The notes below the pieces were generated by a model, which was given only the letters and a program-made list of their open reading frames with translations, was not told the DNA's origin and did no database searches. A stretch of 64,000 nucleotides of DNA from Leifsonia sp. Leaf336 (GTDB lineage: Bacteria; Actinomycetota; Actinomycetes; Actinomycetales; Microbacteriaceae). The stretch spans positions 658-64,657 of the forward strand of contig NZ_LMOZ01000002.1 of NCBI RefSeq assembly GCF_001423695.1, in the 5' to 3' direction. Shown here one piece after another: positions 1 to 7,642 of the stretch. The position numbers were made by a program, and so were the translations under genes. The first letter of the stretch is position 1. Each line of letters starts with the position of its first letter.

Positions 1-855
1 AAGCGCAACATCGGCTTCGTCTTCCAGAACTACGCGCTCTTCCCGCACCTGAGCGTGCTCTCGAACGTGATGTACGGCCTCCGCGCCCGGCGCACCCCGC
101 GCGGCACGGCGAAGAAGAAGGCGGAGGCGATGCTCGGCCTGGTCGGCCTCGGCGACTTCGGCGGCCGCTCGCCGGCGCAGCTCTCCGGAGGCCAGCAGCA
201 ACGCGTCGCGCTCGCCCGCGCCCTGGTCACCTCACCCGACCTGCTCCTGCTCGACGAGCCGCTCTCGGCGCTGGACAAGAAGATCCGCGGCGAGATGCAG
301 CGCGAGCTCAAGCGCATCCATCAGGAGACCGGCCTCACCACCATCATGGTCACGCACGACCAGGAGGAGGCGATGGACCTCGGCGACCAGGTGATGATGC
401 TCGACCACGGCGTCGTGCAGCAGAACGACACCCCCGAGTCGCTGTACCGCGCCCCGGGCAACCGGTTCGTGGCGCAGTTCCTCGGCGGCCAGCTGCTCGG
501 CACCGGAGTGGTCCACGGCACCGGGCCATCGGCCACGGTGGAGATCGGCGGCCTCTCGCTGACCACCGCCCAAAACGACCTGCGCGAGGGCGACCGGGTG
601 GACGTGCTGGTCATGGCCGAACGCGTCCGCATCCTCCGCGACGACGCGGCAACCCCTGCGGGAACCGCTACCGGGGTTCTGAGCGCGATCGACTTCTTCG
701 GGCCGTTCGCCCGCGCCGAGATCGCCGCCGGCGACCTCCGCATCCCCGTCACCATGCTGTCCCAGGAGGCCGACACCCTCGCCGCCGGCCAGCAGATCCG
801 CTTCACGATCTCGCCCGAAGGCCTCCACGCCTTCGCCGGCGAACGCGCCGTCTGA
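1..855 (+). CDS. ABC transporter ATP-binding protein, PotA/FbpC-like (5' end outside window)
   Basis: The frame is open from base 1, so the Walker A region lies outside the window. Visible parts are the Q-loop ([14 protein letters not shown]), the signature [15 protein letters not shown], Walker B with D-loop ([12 protein letters not shown]) and the switch His ([10 protein letters not shown]). A C-terminal TOBE-like domain of about 120 residues follows. This layout is that of the ATPase of PotA/FbpC/phosphonate-type importers, which powers uptake through two permeases at the inner face of the membrane. The substrate cannot be read from this piece. It looks unlike the MsiK/MalK ATPases that serve CUT1 sugar transporters, so I do not assign it to the two sugar importers later in the window. 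The GH3 gene starts 66 bp downstream. Confidence 0.9.
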   Translation, partial: KRNIGFVFQNYALFPHLSVLSNVMYGLRARRTPRGTAKKKAEAMLGLVGLGDFGGRSPAQLSGGQQQRVALARALVTSPDLLLLDEPLSALDKKIRGEMQRELKRIHQETGLTTIMVTHDQEEAMDLGDQVMMLDHGVVQQNDTPESLYRAPGNRFVAQFLGGQLLGTGVVHGTGPSATVEIGGLSLTTAQNDLREGDRVDVLVMAERVRILRDDAATPAGTATGVLSAIDFFGPFARAEIAAGDLRIPVTMLSQEADTLAAGQQIRFTISPEGLHAFAGERAV

Positions 856-908
856 GCCCCCGACCTCCTTGATTCCCTGCTCACCCGCGCCTCAAAGGCG
901 CGCGCCAC

Positions 909-921
909 GAAAGCGACTTTC
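909..921. promoter_or_regulatory. Palindrome abutting the GH3 start codon
   Basis: GAAAG-CGA-CTTTC is a perfect 5-bp inverted repeat ending one base before the ATG at 922. It resembles cre/LacI-type operators (GAAAGCGCTTTC) with one extra central base. A regulatory role is inferred only. Confidence 0.3.
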
Positions 922-2709
922 ATGACGATTCCTGACTATCTCGACCCCTCGCTCACCCCGGCTCAACGCGCGGCCGACCTGATTCCACGGATGACGCTCG
1001 CCGAGAAGGCAGGCCTCCTTTTCCACCCCCAGACTGAGCTGCCCTCGTCGGTCGGACTCAGCGAGGAGCGTGCCGCCGAGATCGCACGCCAGGATGTGAC
1101 GGACAAGCTGATTTCGCACTTCAACGTGCTCAACGGCACGAGTGCGGTGGAGGTCGCCGCTTGGACGAACCGGCTGCAGGAGCAGGCGGCCGAGACCCGC
1201 CTCGGCATTCCGATCACGTTCTCGTCCGACCCACGCAACGGGTACCGGAGCACGCCATTCACCGGCCAGTCGATCGACGAGCTCTCGAAGTGGCCGGAGC
1301 CCATCGGACTGGGCGCGATCGGCGACCCGGAGCGGGCGCGCGAGTTCGGTGACACGGTCCGCCGGGAATTCCTCTCGATGGGCATGCGCGTCTACCTGGG
1401 CCCGATGGCCGACCTGTACACGGAGCCGCGCTGGTCCCGCGGGTTCGGCACGTTCGGCGAAGACGTGCGCATCGTCTCGGAGTTGACCCGTGCCTTCATC
1501 GCCGGTCTGCGCGGAGGCCCCCGGCTCGGTTCGAGCAGCGTCGCCGCGGTGCTCAAGCATTTCCCGGGCGGCGGCCCGCAGAAGGACGGCAATGACGCCG
1601 TCGACTCGCGCTTTCCCGACCAGGTGTATCCGGGAGGCATGCAAGACCTCCACCTGCGGCCGTTCCGCGACGCCATCGCCGACGGCGTGACCCAGGTGAT
1701 GACGTATTACGGGCGACCGCTGGGCACGGACTGGGAGGAAGTGGGCTTCGCCTTCAACGCCCCGGTCGTGCGGGAGCTGCTGCGCGGTCGACTCGGCTAC
1801 CAGGGCATCGTCATGAGCGACTGGAACGTCGTCGGCACCGCGGTCATCGAAGGCAAGGTGTTCGGCCCCAACGCCTACGGGGTCGAGGACGCCACGATCG
1901 AGGAGCGCTTGGGCATCGCCCTGGCGAACGGCGTCGACCAGTTCGGAGGGGACACCCTCACCGACGAACTCGCTCGCGTCGTGCGCGACGGCCTGATCTC
2001 GGAGGCGCGCCTGGACGAGTCGGTCCAGCGGCTCCTGCTCGAGAAGTTCCGCCTCGGCATCTTCGAGCAGCGCTACGTCGACTTGGACACGGCACGGGCG
2101 GTCGGCTCCGATCCCGGGTTGGCGCAGAAGGGCCGGCGTGCCCAGGCTGACGCGATGGTTCTCCTGAGCGGTGCGGAGGGCGGGATACTCCCGCTGCGCC
2201 CACTCACCCGAATCTATGCGGAAGGAGTAGACCTGGCGGGCGTCGAGCACGAGTTCGTCGCCGTGGACTCGCCGGCCGACGCCGACATCGCACTGGTACA
2301 GCTGGACTCGCCGTGGGAGCCGGATCCGGCGAGTCCCCTTGGCGACTACTTCCGCACAGGGACTCTCGAGTTCCCCGACGCGACCGTCGCACATGTGCGC
2401 GAGCTGGCCGCCCGTGCACCCGTCGTGCTGTTCGTCTACCTGGAGCGGCCAGCGGTGCTGACCTCCCTGCTGCCGCACGTCGGCGCCGTCATCGGCCACT
2501 TCGGTGCCAGCGAGCGGGTGATCCTCGACGCCCTTGCCGGAGGGACGCAGTTCGGATCCCGGCTGCCGTTCGACCTGCCGCGCAGCATGGCGGCCGTCGA
2601 GGCCGCCCGGGAGGACGTGCCGTTCGACACCGAGGACCCGCTGTTCCGCACGGGCGACGGGCAGGTACTACGCCTGGACGCCCCTAGTGCAGCCCGCGCG
2701 GAGGGGTAG
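922..2709 (+). CDS. Glycoside hydrolase family 3 protein (beta-glucosidase/beta-xylosidase type)
   Basis: 595 aa. The N-terminal GH3 TIM-barrel domain spans roughly residues 10-370 and contains KHFPGGG and the nucleophile motif VMSDW (Asp300). A shorter C-terminal alpha/beta sandwich (about 400-590) follows, and the fibronectin-III-like tail of longer GH3 enzymes is absent. No signal peptide is visible, so it probably acts inside the cell on imported oligosaccharides. GH3 enzymes remove beta-linked glucose, xylose, arabinose or GlcNAc from non-reducing ends; the substrate is not predictable here. The ATG at 922 directly follows a palindrome, and a strong hairpin lies 75 bp after the stop, suggesting a single-gene or terminal transcription unit. 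Confidence 0.9.
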   Translation: MTIPDYLDPSLTPAQRAADLIPRMTLAEKAGLLFHPQTELPSSVGLSEERAAEIARQDVTDKLISHFNVLNGTSAVEVAAWTNRLQEQAAETRLGIPITFSSDPRNGYRSTPFTGQSIDELSKWPEPIGLGAIGDPERAREFGDTVRREFLSMGMRVYLGPMADLYTEPRWSRGFGTFGEDVRIVSELTRAFIAGLRGGPRLGSSSVAAVLKHFPGGGPQKDGNDAVDSRFPDQVYPGGMQDLHLRPFRDAIADGVTQVMTYYGRPLGTDWEEVGFAFNAPVVRELLRGRLGYQGIVMSDWNVVGTAVIEGKVFGPNAYGVEDATIEERLGIALANGVDQFGGDTLTDELARVVRDGLISEARLDESVQRLLLEKFRLGIFEQRYVDLDTARAVGSDPGLAQKGRRAQADAMVLLSGAEGGILPLRPLTRIYAEGVDLAGVEHEFVAVDSPADADIALVQLDSPWEPDPASPLGDYFRTGTLEFPDATVAHVRELAARAPVVLFVYLERPAVLTSLLPHVGAVIGHFGASERVILDALAGGTQFGSRLPFDLPRSMAAVEAAREDVPFDTEDPLFRTGDGQVLRLDAPSAARAEG

Positions 2710-2784
2710 CCGCACGCGGTCTGAGACCCTTCCGCCGTCGCCGCCCGCCCAGCTGCGGGCCTGTGGGCCGCTACCGCTCGTCCT

Positions 2785-2811
2785 CCCGGGCGGACTCGAG
2801 GGCCGCCCGGG
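2785..2811 (+). terminator. Hairpin terminator after GH3 gene
   Basis: A perfect 9-bp stem (CCCGGGCGG / CCGCCCGGG) with a 9-nt loop lies 75 bp past the GH3 stop codon. No U-tract follows, as is usual in high-G+C actinobacteria. Confidence 0.55.
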
Positions 2812-2954
2812 TCGCCCCGGCGGAAGCAAGGTCAATTGGCGTTCAGATCTCTCCGCGGGTCGTGCGACTGCTGCGATTAGGGTCAGCCGATCTCATTCGG
2901 GATAAGTGCTCTGTGGCGTCGGAGATCGACTGGAAGAGCTTCGTGCGCTCGCTG

Positions 2955-3165
2955 GTCGTTGAGCGGAGCCGCCTGCGGCGGCACTGCATCTGCCGCAGTG
3001 TTTGTCTTTCCGCCGGTCGATCGTAGCTCGTTCCCGGTTCTCCGTGCCTGGCTTTCGCGGCATATCCTCGCTCCGCTGCGCTCCCTCCGGTATTCCACGG
3101 TCCCGGCACTGCGCCCCTCCCACTCGCTCTCGATCTCGCCGCCGGAAGGCAAACAAGAACTCTAA
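2955..3165. repeat. Structured intergenic repeat, copy A
   Basis: This non-coding stretch shares ordered blocks with copy B at 5590-5832, in the same orientation: GGAGCCGC, CTTTCCG, CTGCGCTCCCT, GGCACTGCGC, CGCTCTCGATCT and GCCGGAA-GGCAA. Its two ends are imperfect inverted repeats (GTTTGTCTTTCCGCCGG at the left against the complement of CCGGAAGGCAAACAAG at the right), so an RNA or a single DNA strand could fold into a long hairpin. I do not recognise the family. It could be a MITE-like element, a REP-like target for the adjacent IS110 element, or a structured RNA. The preceding stretch 2812-2954 shows nothing I can assign. Confidence 0.5.
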
Positions 3166-3427
3166 TGAGACCGGTTGGTCTGGGACTGGCTGGCAGACTG
3201 GCGTCCGGTTCGGCGTCGCGTGACTCAAAACAAAAATGGCCCCTCGGGTGCCTTTCGATCGATCTGTCCGCGCGCCGAGCTGGGCGTCGGTCTGTCTGTT
3301 CCGATGGCTTAATAGAGGGTCGTCCGCGCCCCGGGTAACCGGCTCGCGTGACTCATAAGAGTTCCGCCTCGAAACCTCTCCAGACCGACGAACTGCTTTG
3401 TTCGCCAACCGGAAGGGGACCATCGGA
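3166..3427 (+). ncRNA. Candidate IS110 left-end non-coding (bridge) RNA region
   Basis: In the IS110 group the non-coding DNA upstream of the transposase encodes a bridge RNA that pairs with target and donor DNA. This ~260-nt region has the right position and size. It holds a hairpin AGACC-GGTT-GGTCT (3168-3181) and a 12-nt direct repeat TCGCGTGACTCA at 3216-3227 and 3344-3355. The RNA itself is inferred by family; I did not resolve its two guide loops. Confidence 0.3.
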
Positions 3428-4474
3428 GTGAGCTCCGTGGCTGATCACTATGACCATGTCGTCGGCGTTGACACGCATGCACGAACACACACCTATGCCG
3501 TGCTGGAAGCAGGAACCGGCCGCCGTCTCGACTCGGCAACGTTCCCGACGACGGCGAACGGCCTGAGCCGGGCACTGGCGTGGATCCGGCGCCGCGCTCA
3601 AGGGCGGCTTCTCGTCGCGATCGAGGGCGCGAGTTCGTATGGTTCGAACCTGAGACGGGCGCTGATCGTCGGCGATGTCGATGTCTGCGATGTCCGGCCG
3701 CCGAAGCGGGCGACTCGAGCTGGTCGGGGCAAAACGGACGAGATCGACGCCATCGCTGCGGCTCGGACGGCTCTGGCGTCGGATCTCGAGCGGCTGACGA
3801 CGCCGCGATCGGACGGTCTTCGCTCGGCATTGCGAGTGCTGCTGGTCGCTCGGCAGGCGATGGACAGCCGGCGAACCGCGGAGCGCAACGCCCTCACCGC
3901 TCTCCTGCGCAGCTTCGACCTCGGTCTTGACGTCCGCAAGCCGCTTACCGACACCCAGGTGAAGGAGGTTGCCGGCTGGCGGCAGCGCACGACTGATGAC
4001 GCCGCGACCTCCACCATCCGGCAAGAAGCGCGCCGGCTGGCAGTCTCTGTCCAAGCCCTCACCGCCCAGCTGGCCGAGAATCAAACGGCGCTAGCGGGTC
4101 ACGTCCAAGAGTTGGCGCCGGGGCTTCAGCAGCTGCTCGGAGTCGGCGCCGTCACCGGCGCCATCCTGGTCACCGCCTACTCGCACCAAGGACGCGTCCG
4201 CAGCGAGGCAGCGTTCGCGGCCCTGGCCGGCGCATCGCCGCTGGAAGCGTCGAGCGGGAACACAACCAGGCATCGGCTCAACCGTCACGGCGACCGGCAA
4301 CTCAACCGGGCACTGGATGTCATAGCGCGAGTCAGGCTGAGTTGTGACCCCTCGACCCGTGACTATCTGGCCAGGCGACTATCGGAGGGCAAGAGCAAGC
4401 GCGAGATCCGGCGAAGCCTGAAGCGTTATATCGCCCGGCAGATGTTCCGTCACCTAAACGAGGTGATGAACTAA
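3428..4474 (+). CDS. IS110-family transposase (DEDD recombinase)
   Basis: 348 aa from the GTG at 3428, which has GGAAGGGG nine bases upstream; a TTG at 3398 is in frame but lacks such a site. The N-terminal RuvC-like domain shows VGVDTHART (Asp15), VAIEGASSYG and GKTDEIDA, the acidic residues of DEDD transposases. The C-terminal Transposase_20 domain has the helix-hairpin-like LLGVGAVTGAILV and the serine-containing AGASPLEASSGNT. The enzyme cuts and joins DNA under bridge-RNA guidance in this family. The reading frame is intact. It sits between a structured repeat and a metal-resistance pair, probably as part of an acquired patch. Confidence 0.93.
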   Translation: MSSVADHYDHVVGVDTHARTHTYAVLEAGTGRRLDSATFPTTANGLSRALAWIRRRAQGRLLVAIEGASSYGSNLRRALIVGDVDVCDVRPPKRATRAGRGKTDEIDAIAAARTALASDLERLTTPRSDGLRSALRVLLVARQAMDSRRTAERNALTALLRSFDLGLDVRKPLTDTQVKEVAGWRQRTTDDAATSTIRQEARRLAVSVQALTAQLAENQTALAGHVQELAPGLQQLLGVGAVTGAILVTAYSHQGRVRSEAAFAALAGASPLEASSGNTTRHRLNRHGDRQLNRALDVIARVRLSCDPSTRDYLARRLSEGKSKREIRRSLKRYIARQMFRHLNEVMN

Positions 4475-4514
4475 GGCTGCGCGAGTTAGCGGAAGCGGAG
4501 CGCGGCTCGGCTGA

Positions 4515-5183
4515 TTAGTCGTGGTCGTGGTCCCTGTGTTGCGACTCGTCGTCCTCGAGCAGCATGCCGATGGAGGTGGCGCAGGCGTCGCCCTTCCAAG
4601 CTTCGATGCCCTCGCGGATGGCGAAGATCGCGATCACCAGTCCGGCGAGGGGATCTGCCCACCACCATCCGAACAGCGAGTTCAGCACGAGACCGATCAG
4701 AACGGCGGCCGAAAGGTAGGTGCAGATCAGGGTCTGCTTCGAGTCCGCCACTGCGGTCGCCGATCCAAGCTCGCGGCCGGCTCGATGTTCGGCGAGGGAC
4801 AGGAACGGCATGACGACAACGCTCAGCGCTGTGAGGGCGATCCCGACCGGCGAATGGTGGATCTCCACGCGGCCGAAGACTGTCATCGCCGAGCTCACGA
4901 TCACATAGAGAGCGAGGGCGAAGAACGCGATCGCGATCACCCGGAGGGTCGGCTTCTCCCACCGTTCCGGGTCGCGGCGGGTGAACTGCCACGCGACAGC
5001 GGCGGCGGAAAGGACCTCGATCGTGGAGTCGAGGCCGAACCCGATCAGAGCGGCGGAGGAGGCGGCACTTCCCGCGATGATCGCGACGATCGCCTCGACT
5101 AGGTTGTAGCCGATCGTGGTCGCGACGATCCAGCGGATGCGCCGCTGCAGGGCGGCGGTGCGGTCAGTGGCGACGACGCTCAT
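4515..5183 (-). CDS. Cation diffusion facilitator-like metal transporter
   Basis: 222 aa from the ATG at 5183, which overlaps the arsR stop codon (ATGA), so translation is coupled. Hydrophobic segments, about six in all, span most of the protein. Conserved acidic positions lie in GFGLDSTIEV and ATAVADSKQT, with another Asp in WWWADPLAG, as in CDF-type metal/proton antiporters. The C-terminus ends in a His/Asp-rich tail (HRDHDHD) that could bind metal. The likely job is export of a divalent heavy metal sensed by the co-transcribed ArsR protein. The TAA stop lies at the right edge of the IS110 element, so the original C-terminus may have been altered. Confidence 0.85.
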   Translation of the reverse strand: MSVVATDRTAALQRRIRWIVATTIGYNLVEAIVAIIAGSAASSAALIGFGLDSTIEVLSAAAVAWQFTRRDPERWEKPTLRVIAIAFFALALYVIVSSAMTVFGRVEIHHSPVGIALTALSVVVMPFLSLAEHRAGRELGSATAVADSKQTLICTYLSAAVLIGLVLNSLFGWWWADPLAGLVIAIFAIREGIEAWKGDACATSIGMLLEDDESQHRDHDHD

Positions 5184-5524
5184 GCGCAGGTGCACTCCTC
5201 TCCGGCGCAGCAACCCGGTTCCACGAACAACGTCACCCGCAGCAGCTCATCCAGCGCGGGGGCGAGATGGCCGTCCGCCAACCGATACCAGGTCCGCCGC
5301 CCCTCCGGGATCGCCTCGACGAGCCCGCACCCGCGCAAGCAGGCGAGTTGGTTCGACATCACCTGTCGCGACACTCCGAGCGCCTCAGCCAGGTCGGAAG
5401 GAAACGCCGGCGCCTCCCGGAGTGCCAACAGGATCCCGACCCGGGTGGGATCGGAGAGCGCGTGACCGAAGCGTGCCAGGGCGGCGGTGTGCGTGACCGT
5501 GGCGGCCGGAGCGATGCTCGTCAT
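5180..5524 (-). CDS. ArsR/SmtB-family metal-sensing repressor (CmtR-like)
   Basis: 114 aa. A winged helix covers residues about 15-90 (FGHALSDPTRVGILLAL, the recognition helix VSRQVMSNQLACLRG and the wing RRTWYRLADG). The C-terminal tail CCAGEECTCA carries four cysteines suited to binding Cd, Pb or a similar thiophilic metal, as in CmtR-type sensors. I chose the ATG at 5524 rather than the longer frame because a TACTAT box ends 6 nt before it, which predicts a leaderless transcript. A perfect inverted repeat overlaps that box. The expected mechanism is repression of its own operon with the transporter until metal binds. Confidence 0.9.
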   Translation of the reverse strand: MTSIAPAATVTHTAALARFGHALSDPTRVGILLALREAPAFPSDLAEALGVSRQVMSNQLACLRGCGLVEAIPEGRRTWYRLADGHLAPALDELLRVTLFVEPGCCAGEECTCA

Positions 5525-5530
5525 AACCCC

Positions 5531-5552
5531 ATAGTACAGAGAAGGCTGTACT
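5531..5552 (-). promoter_or_regulatory. arsR operator overlapping a leaderless promoter
   Basis: AGTACAG-N6-CTGTACT (5533-5552) is a perfect 7-bp inverted repeat. On the minus strand its inner end forms the -10 box TACTAT (5536-5531), with only 6 nt before the ATG at 5524. A repressor bound here would cover the -10 and the start of the message. Confidence 0.7.
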
Positions 5553-5589
5553 GAGCCACCGGCGAACCTCGGGCTGCGGGGTGAACGTG

Positions 5590-5832
5590 GAGCCGCGCGG
5601 AGGCGGCGCAGTCGTTGTCGGATGGAACGCCTTCGGCGTGCTGTTTCCCTAGGTTTTCTTTCCGATCCGGCAGCCGACCATAGCGAGCTCCACCAGCTTC
5701 GTTCCCTCCACGCGCTATTTGCAGACTCCACTCGCTGCGCTCCCTGCGCTTAGCAACCGCTCCCTCCGGGCACTGCGCTGCCTCCGCCCGCTCTCGATCT
5801 TTGTGCCGGAACGGCAAGAAAAACGATCAGGA
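5590..5832. repeat. Structured intergenic repeat, copy B
   Basis: Second copy of the element at 2955-3165, same orientation, slightly longer. Shared blocks are GTGGAGCCGCGCGG, CTTTCCGATCCGG, CTTCGTTCCCT, CTCGCTGCGCTCCCTGC, GGCACTGCGC, CGCTCTCGATCT and GCCGGAACGGCAAG. The outer ends are again roughly complementary (GGTTTTCTTTCC against the complement of CGGCAAGAAAAAC). The pair brackets the IS110 element and the metal-efflux operon. Confidence 0.5.
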
Positions 5833-5883
5833 GCAGGACAGCACCAACGCCCCCACCTGGTCGGTCGGCCCGGCAGGCCAATT

Positions 5884-6233
5884 TGACACCGGCCCATAGA
5901 AGGGTCGTCGGCATCGAGCAGGGGAGTGATTGGGATGCGGGTTTTCGTCATCGACACCAGAAACATGGGCGCGGAACTTCAGGGCGGACTGATCGGGGTG
6001 GTCGGATCGGTGTATCCAACCGCGGAGGAAAAGCGCGAATGCGTTGAGACAGTCAGCCGCTGCGCGACAGACGGGTGGGCCATCGCGGCCACCCTCACAC
6101 GCTGATCGGCCGGTTGGCGGCCCTCACTGCAGAAACGGCTGCCGTGCCGTTCGTCGCGCTCGACCGGGTTTCGAGCCTCGGTGGGCCTTCGATCTCGGCA
6201 CCGTTTGCTCTCGACGGTCAGCAACTTGGTTGA
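5884..6233 (+). pseudogene. Frame-broken reading frame of unknown family
   Basis: Protein-like sequence runs in one frame to the stop at 6103-6105 (including AVFVIDTRNMGAELQGG and TDGWAIAATLT). It appears to continue in the next frame from about 6093 to the stop at 6231-6233 (LIGRLAALTAETAAVPFVALD). A single frameshift near 6093 would join the parts. I do not recognise the family and no good start or ribosome binding site is visible. The rest of the gap up to 6592 holds one TTGCGCAA site and nothing else I can assign. Confidence 0.3.
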
Positions 6234-6419
6234 TCTAGCCGGCGCCATTCGAGGCTACACGGGTATCGGGGGCATGGCCGGGGCCGGAGACATTGTCCTT
6301 CGGCCTGTCCTCGCACGACATTCAAGCGTCGAGCACCACCGAGTTGCTCGGCTGAGATCTGATCGAGTGAACGGCGCGGCTTCTCCACCGGCGCCCGCGG
6401 CATTCTCGCGGACCACTTC

Positions 6420-6427
6420 TTGCGCAA
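6420..6427. promoter_or_regulatory. TTGCGCAA palindrome upstream of GH43 gene
   Basis: Exact 8-bp palindrome 166 bp before the GH43 start at 6593. It is one of seven exact intergenic copies in the window and a candidate LacI-family operator. Confidence 0.45.
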
Positions 6428-6592
6428 AAGACGACGGGCGGCTGGGCGATCGAGAACCGCACCCGGATACTGGAAGCGATTCCTCCGCTGCAGGCTCGGA
6501 CCGGCAGCGTGGGCATCGCTCAACGAAGTCCGGCAGTTTCCCGTCCGGCGCGGTGCACCGGCCGCTGCCCGAGCCGGCGGATGGAACTGACG

Positions 6593-7642
6593 ATGACCGA
6601 AACCCTCCGTACGGCGATCACGCCTGGACGGCCCTGGTTCGACACAGCCGGCAACCGGATCCAGGCGCACGGTGGCTCCCTCATCGAGGTCGACGGCACT
6701 TTCTACTGGTACGGCGAGAACAAGGAGCGCTCGACACCGGGAAGCGGGATCTGGCACTGGGGTGTGCGCTGCTACTCTTCGACCGACCTCTACAACTGGA
6801 CTGATCTGGGGTTGATCATCCCGCCGGTACTGGACGACGAATCTTCGCCCCTCCACCCGGCCATGTGCATGGACAGGCCCCATATCGTGCGGCATCCGGA
6901 CAGCGGCAGATTCGTCTGTTGGGTCAAGGTGATGTCGGACAAGGGACAACGTTCGACGGTCCTGGTCGCCGACGACATCCGGGGACCGTACAGCGTCGTC
7001 CGCGCCGACCTCAAGCCGCTGGGGATGAACGCGGGCGACTTCGATCTGGTGATCGACCCGACCGACGGCAAGGGCTACTACTACTTCGAACGCGTCCACA
7101 GCGAGCTCATCTGCGCCGATCTCACGCCGGACTACACCGACGTCACGGGCTACTACTCCACACATTTCCCGCTGCTCCAGCCCCCATACGTTCGAGAGGC
7201 ACCGGCCTACTTCGAGCGCGGCGGACGGCACTTCCTCATCACTTCGGGGACGACCGGGTACTACCCCAACCCGTCGGAGGTCGCGACCGCCCCGAGCTAT
7301 CACGGCCCGTGGACCGTCCTCAACGATCCGCACCCCGCCGATAACAGCCGAACGTCGTTCCGGTCGCAGGTGAGCTCCGTCTTCAAACATCCGCACAAGC
7401 AGGATCTCTACATCGCGCTCGCCGACCGGTGGTTGCCACGGTATGCAGAGGGAAGCGAGGCGGCCGTGCGGATGCATGCCGACCGCTTCCGGCCGATGGG
7501 CGGCCACGTCGACGGCGACTGGCCGGAGCTGACCGAGATCGACACGTCCATCGCGGATTATGTCTGGCTCCCCTTCCGCTTCACCGAATCGGGAGCCTTC
7601 CTGGACTGGCACGACGAGTGGCGGATCGAGGACTACGCGTGA
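6593..7642 (+). CDS. Glycoside hydrolase family 43-like five-bladed propeller enzyme
   Basis: 349 aa from the ATG at 6593 (GGA six bases upstream; in-frame ATG at 6581 is an alternative). The opening DTAGNRIQAHGGSLIEVDG followed by FYWYGENKE is typical of GH43 enzymes of the exo-galactanase/arabinanase kind. Further blade motifs are MDRPHIVRH, SDKGQRSTVLVADD and YVREAPAYFERGG. No signal peptide is visible. Substrate is probably a galactan- or arabinan-type side chain, but the subfamily is uncertain. Its stop overlaps the start of the next gene (GTGA), and the GH3 and nucleoside-hydrolase-like genes follow as an operon. Confidence 0.8.
   Translation: MTETLRTAITPGRPWFDTAGNRIQAHGGSLIEVDGTFYWYGENKERSTPGSGIWHWGVRCYSSTDLYNWTDLGLIIPPVLDDESSPLHPAMCMDRPHIVRHPDSGRFVCWVKVMSDKGQRSTVLVADDIRGPYSVVRADLKPLGMNAGDFDLVIDPTDGKGYYYFERVHSELICADLTPDYTDVTGYYSTHFPLLQPPYVREAPAYFERGGRHFLITSGTTGYYPNPSEVATAPSYHGPWTVLNDPHPADNSRTSFRSQVSSVFKHPHKQDLYIALADRWLPRYAEGSEAAVRMHADRFRPMGGHVDGDWPELTEIDTSIADYVWLPFRFTESGAFLDWHDEWRIEDYA

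Larger units (their letters stand above)
3166..4514 (+). mobile_element. IS110-family insertion sequence (boundaries approximate)
   Basis: One IS110-type transposase gene is flanked by a longer non-coding left region and a very short right region (about 40 bp). IS110-family elements lack terminal inverted repeats, so exact ends cannot be set from one copy. The limits given are simply the neighbouring structured repeat on the left and the stop codon of the metal-efflux gene on the right. Confidence 0.6.

Noticed and set aside
2843-3423. Several open frames of 60-180 codons on both strands
   Set aside because: They cover the structured repeat and the IS110 left end, are Arg/Ser-rich and have no family resemblance.
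6218-7612. A 464-codon minus-strand open frame
   Set aside because: Shadow of the GH43 gene, whose plus-strand translation has clear family motifs.
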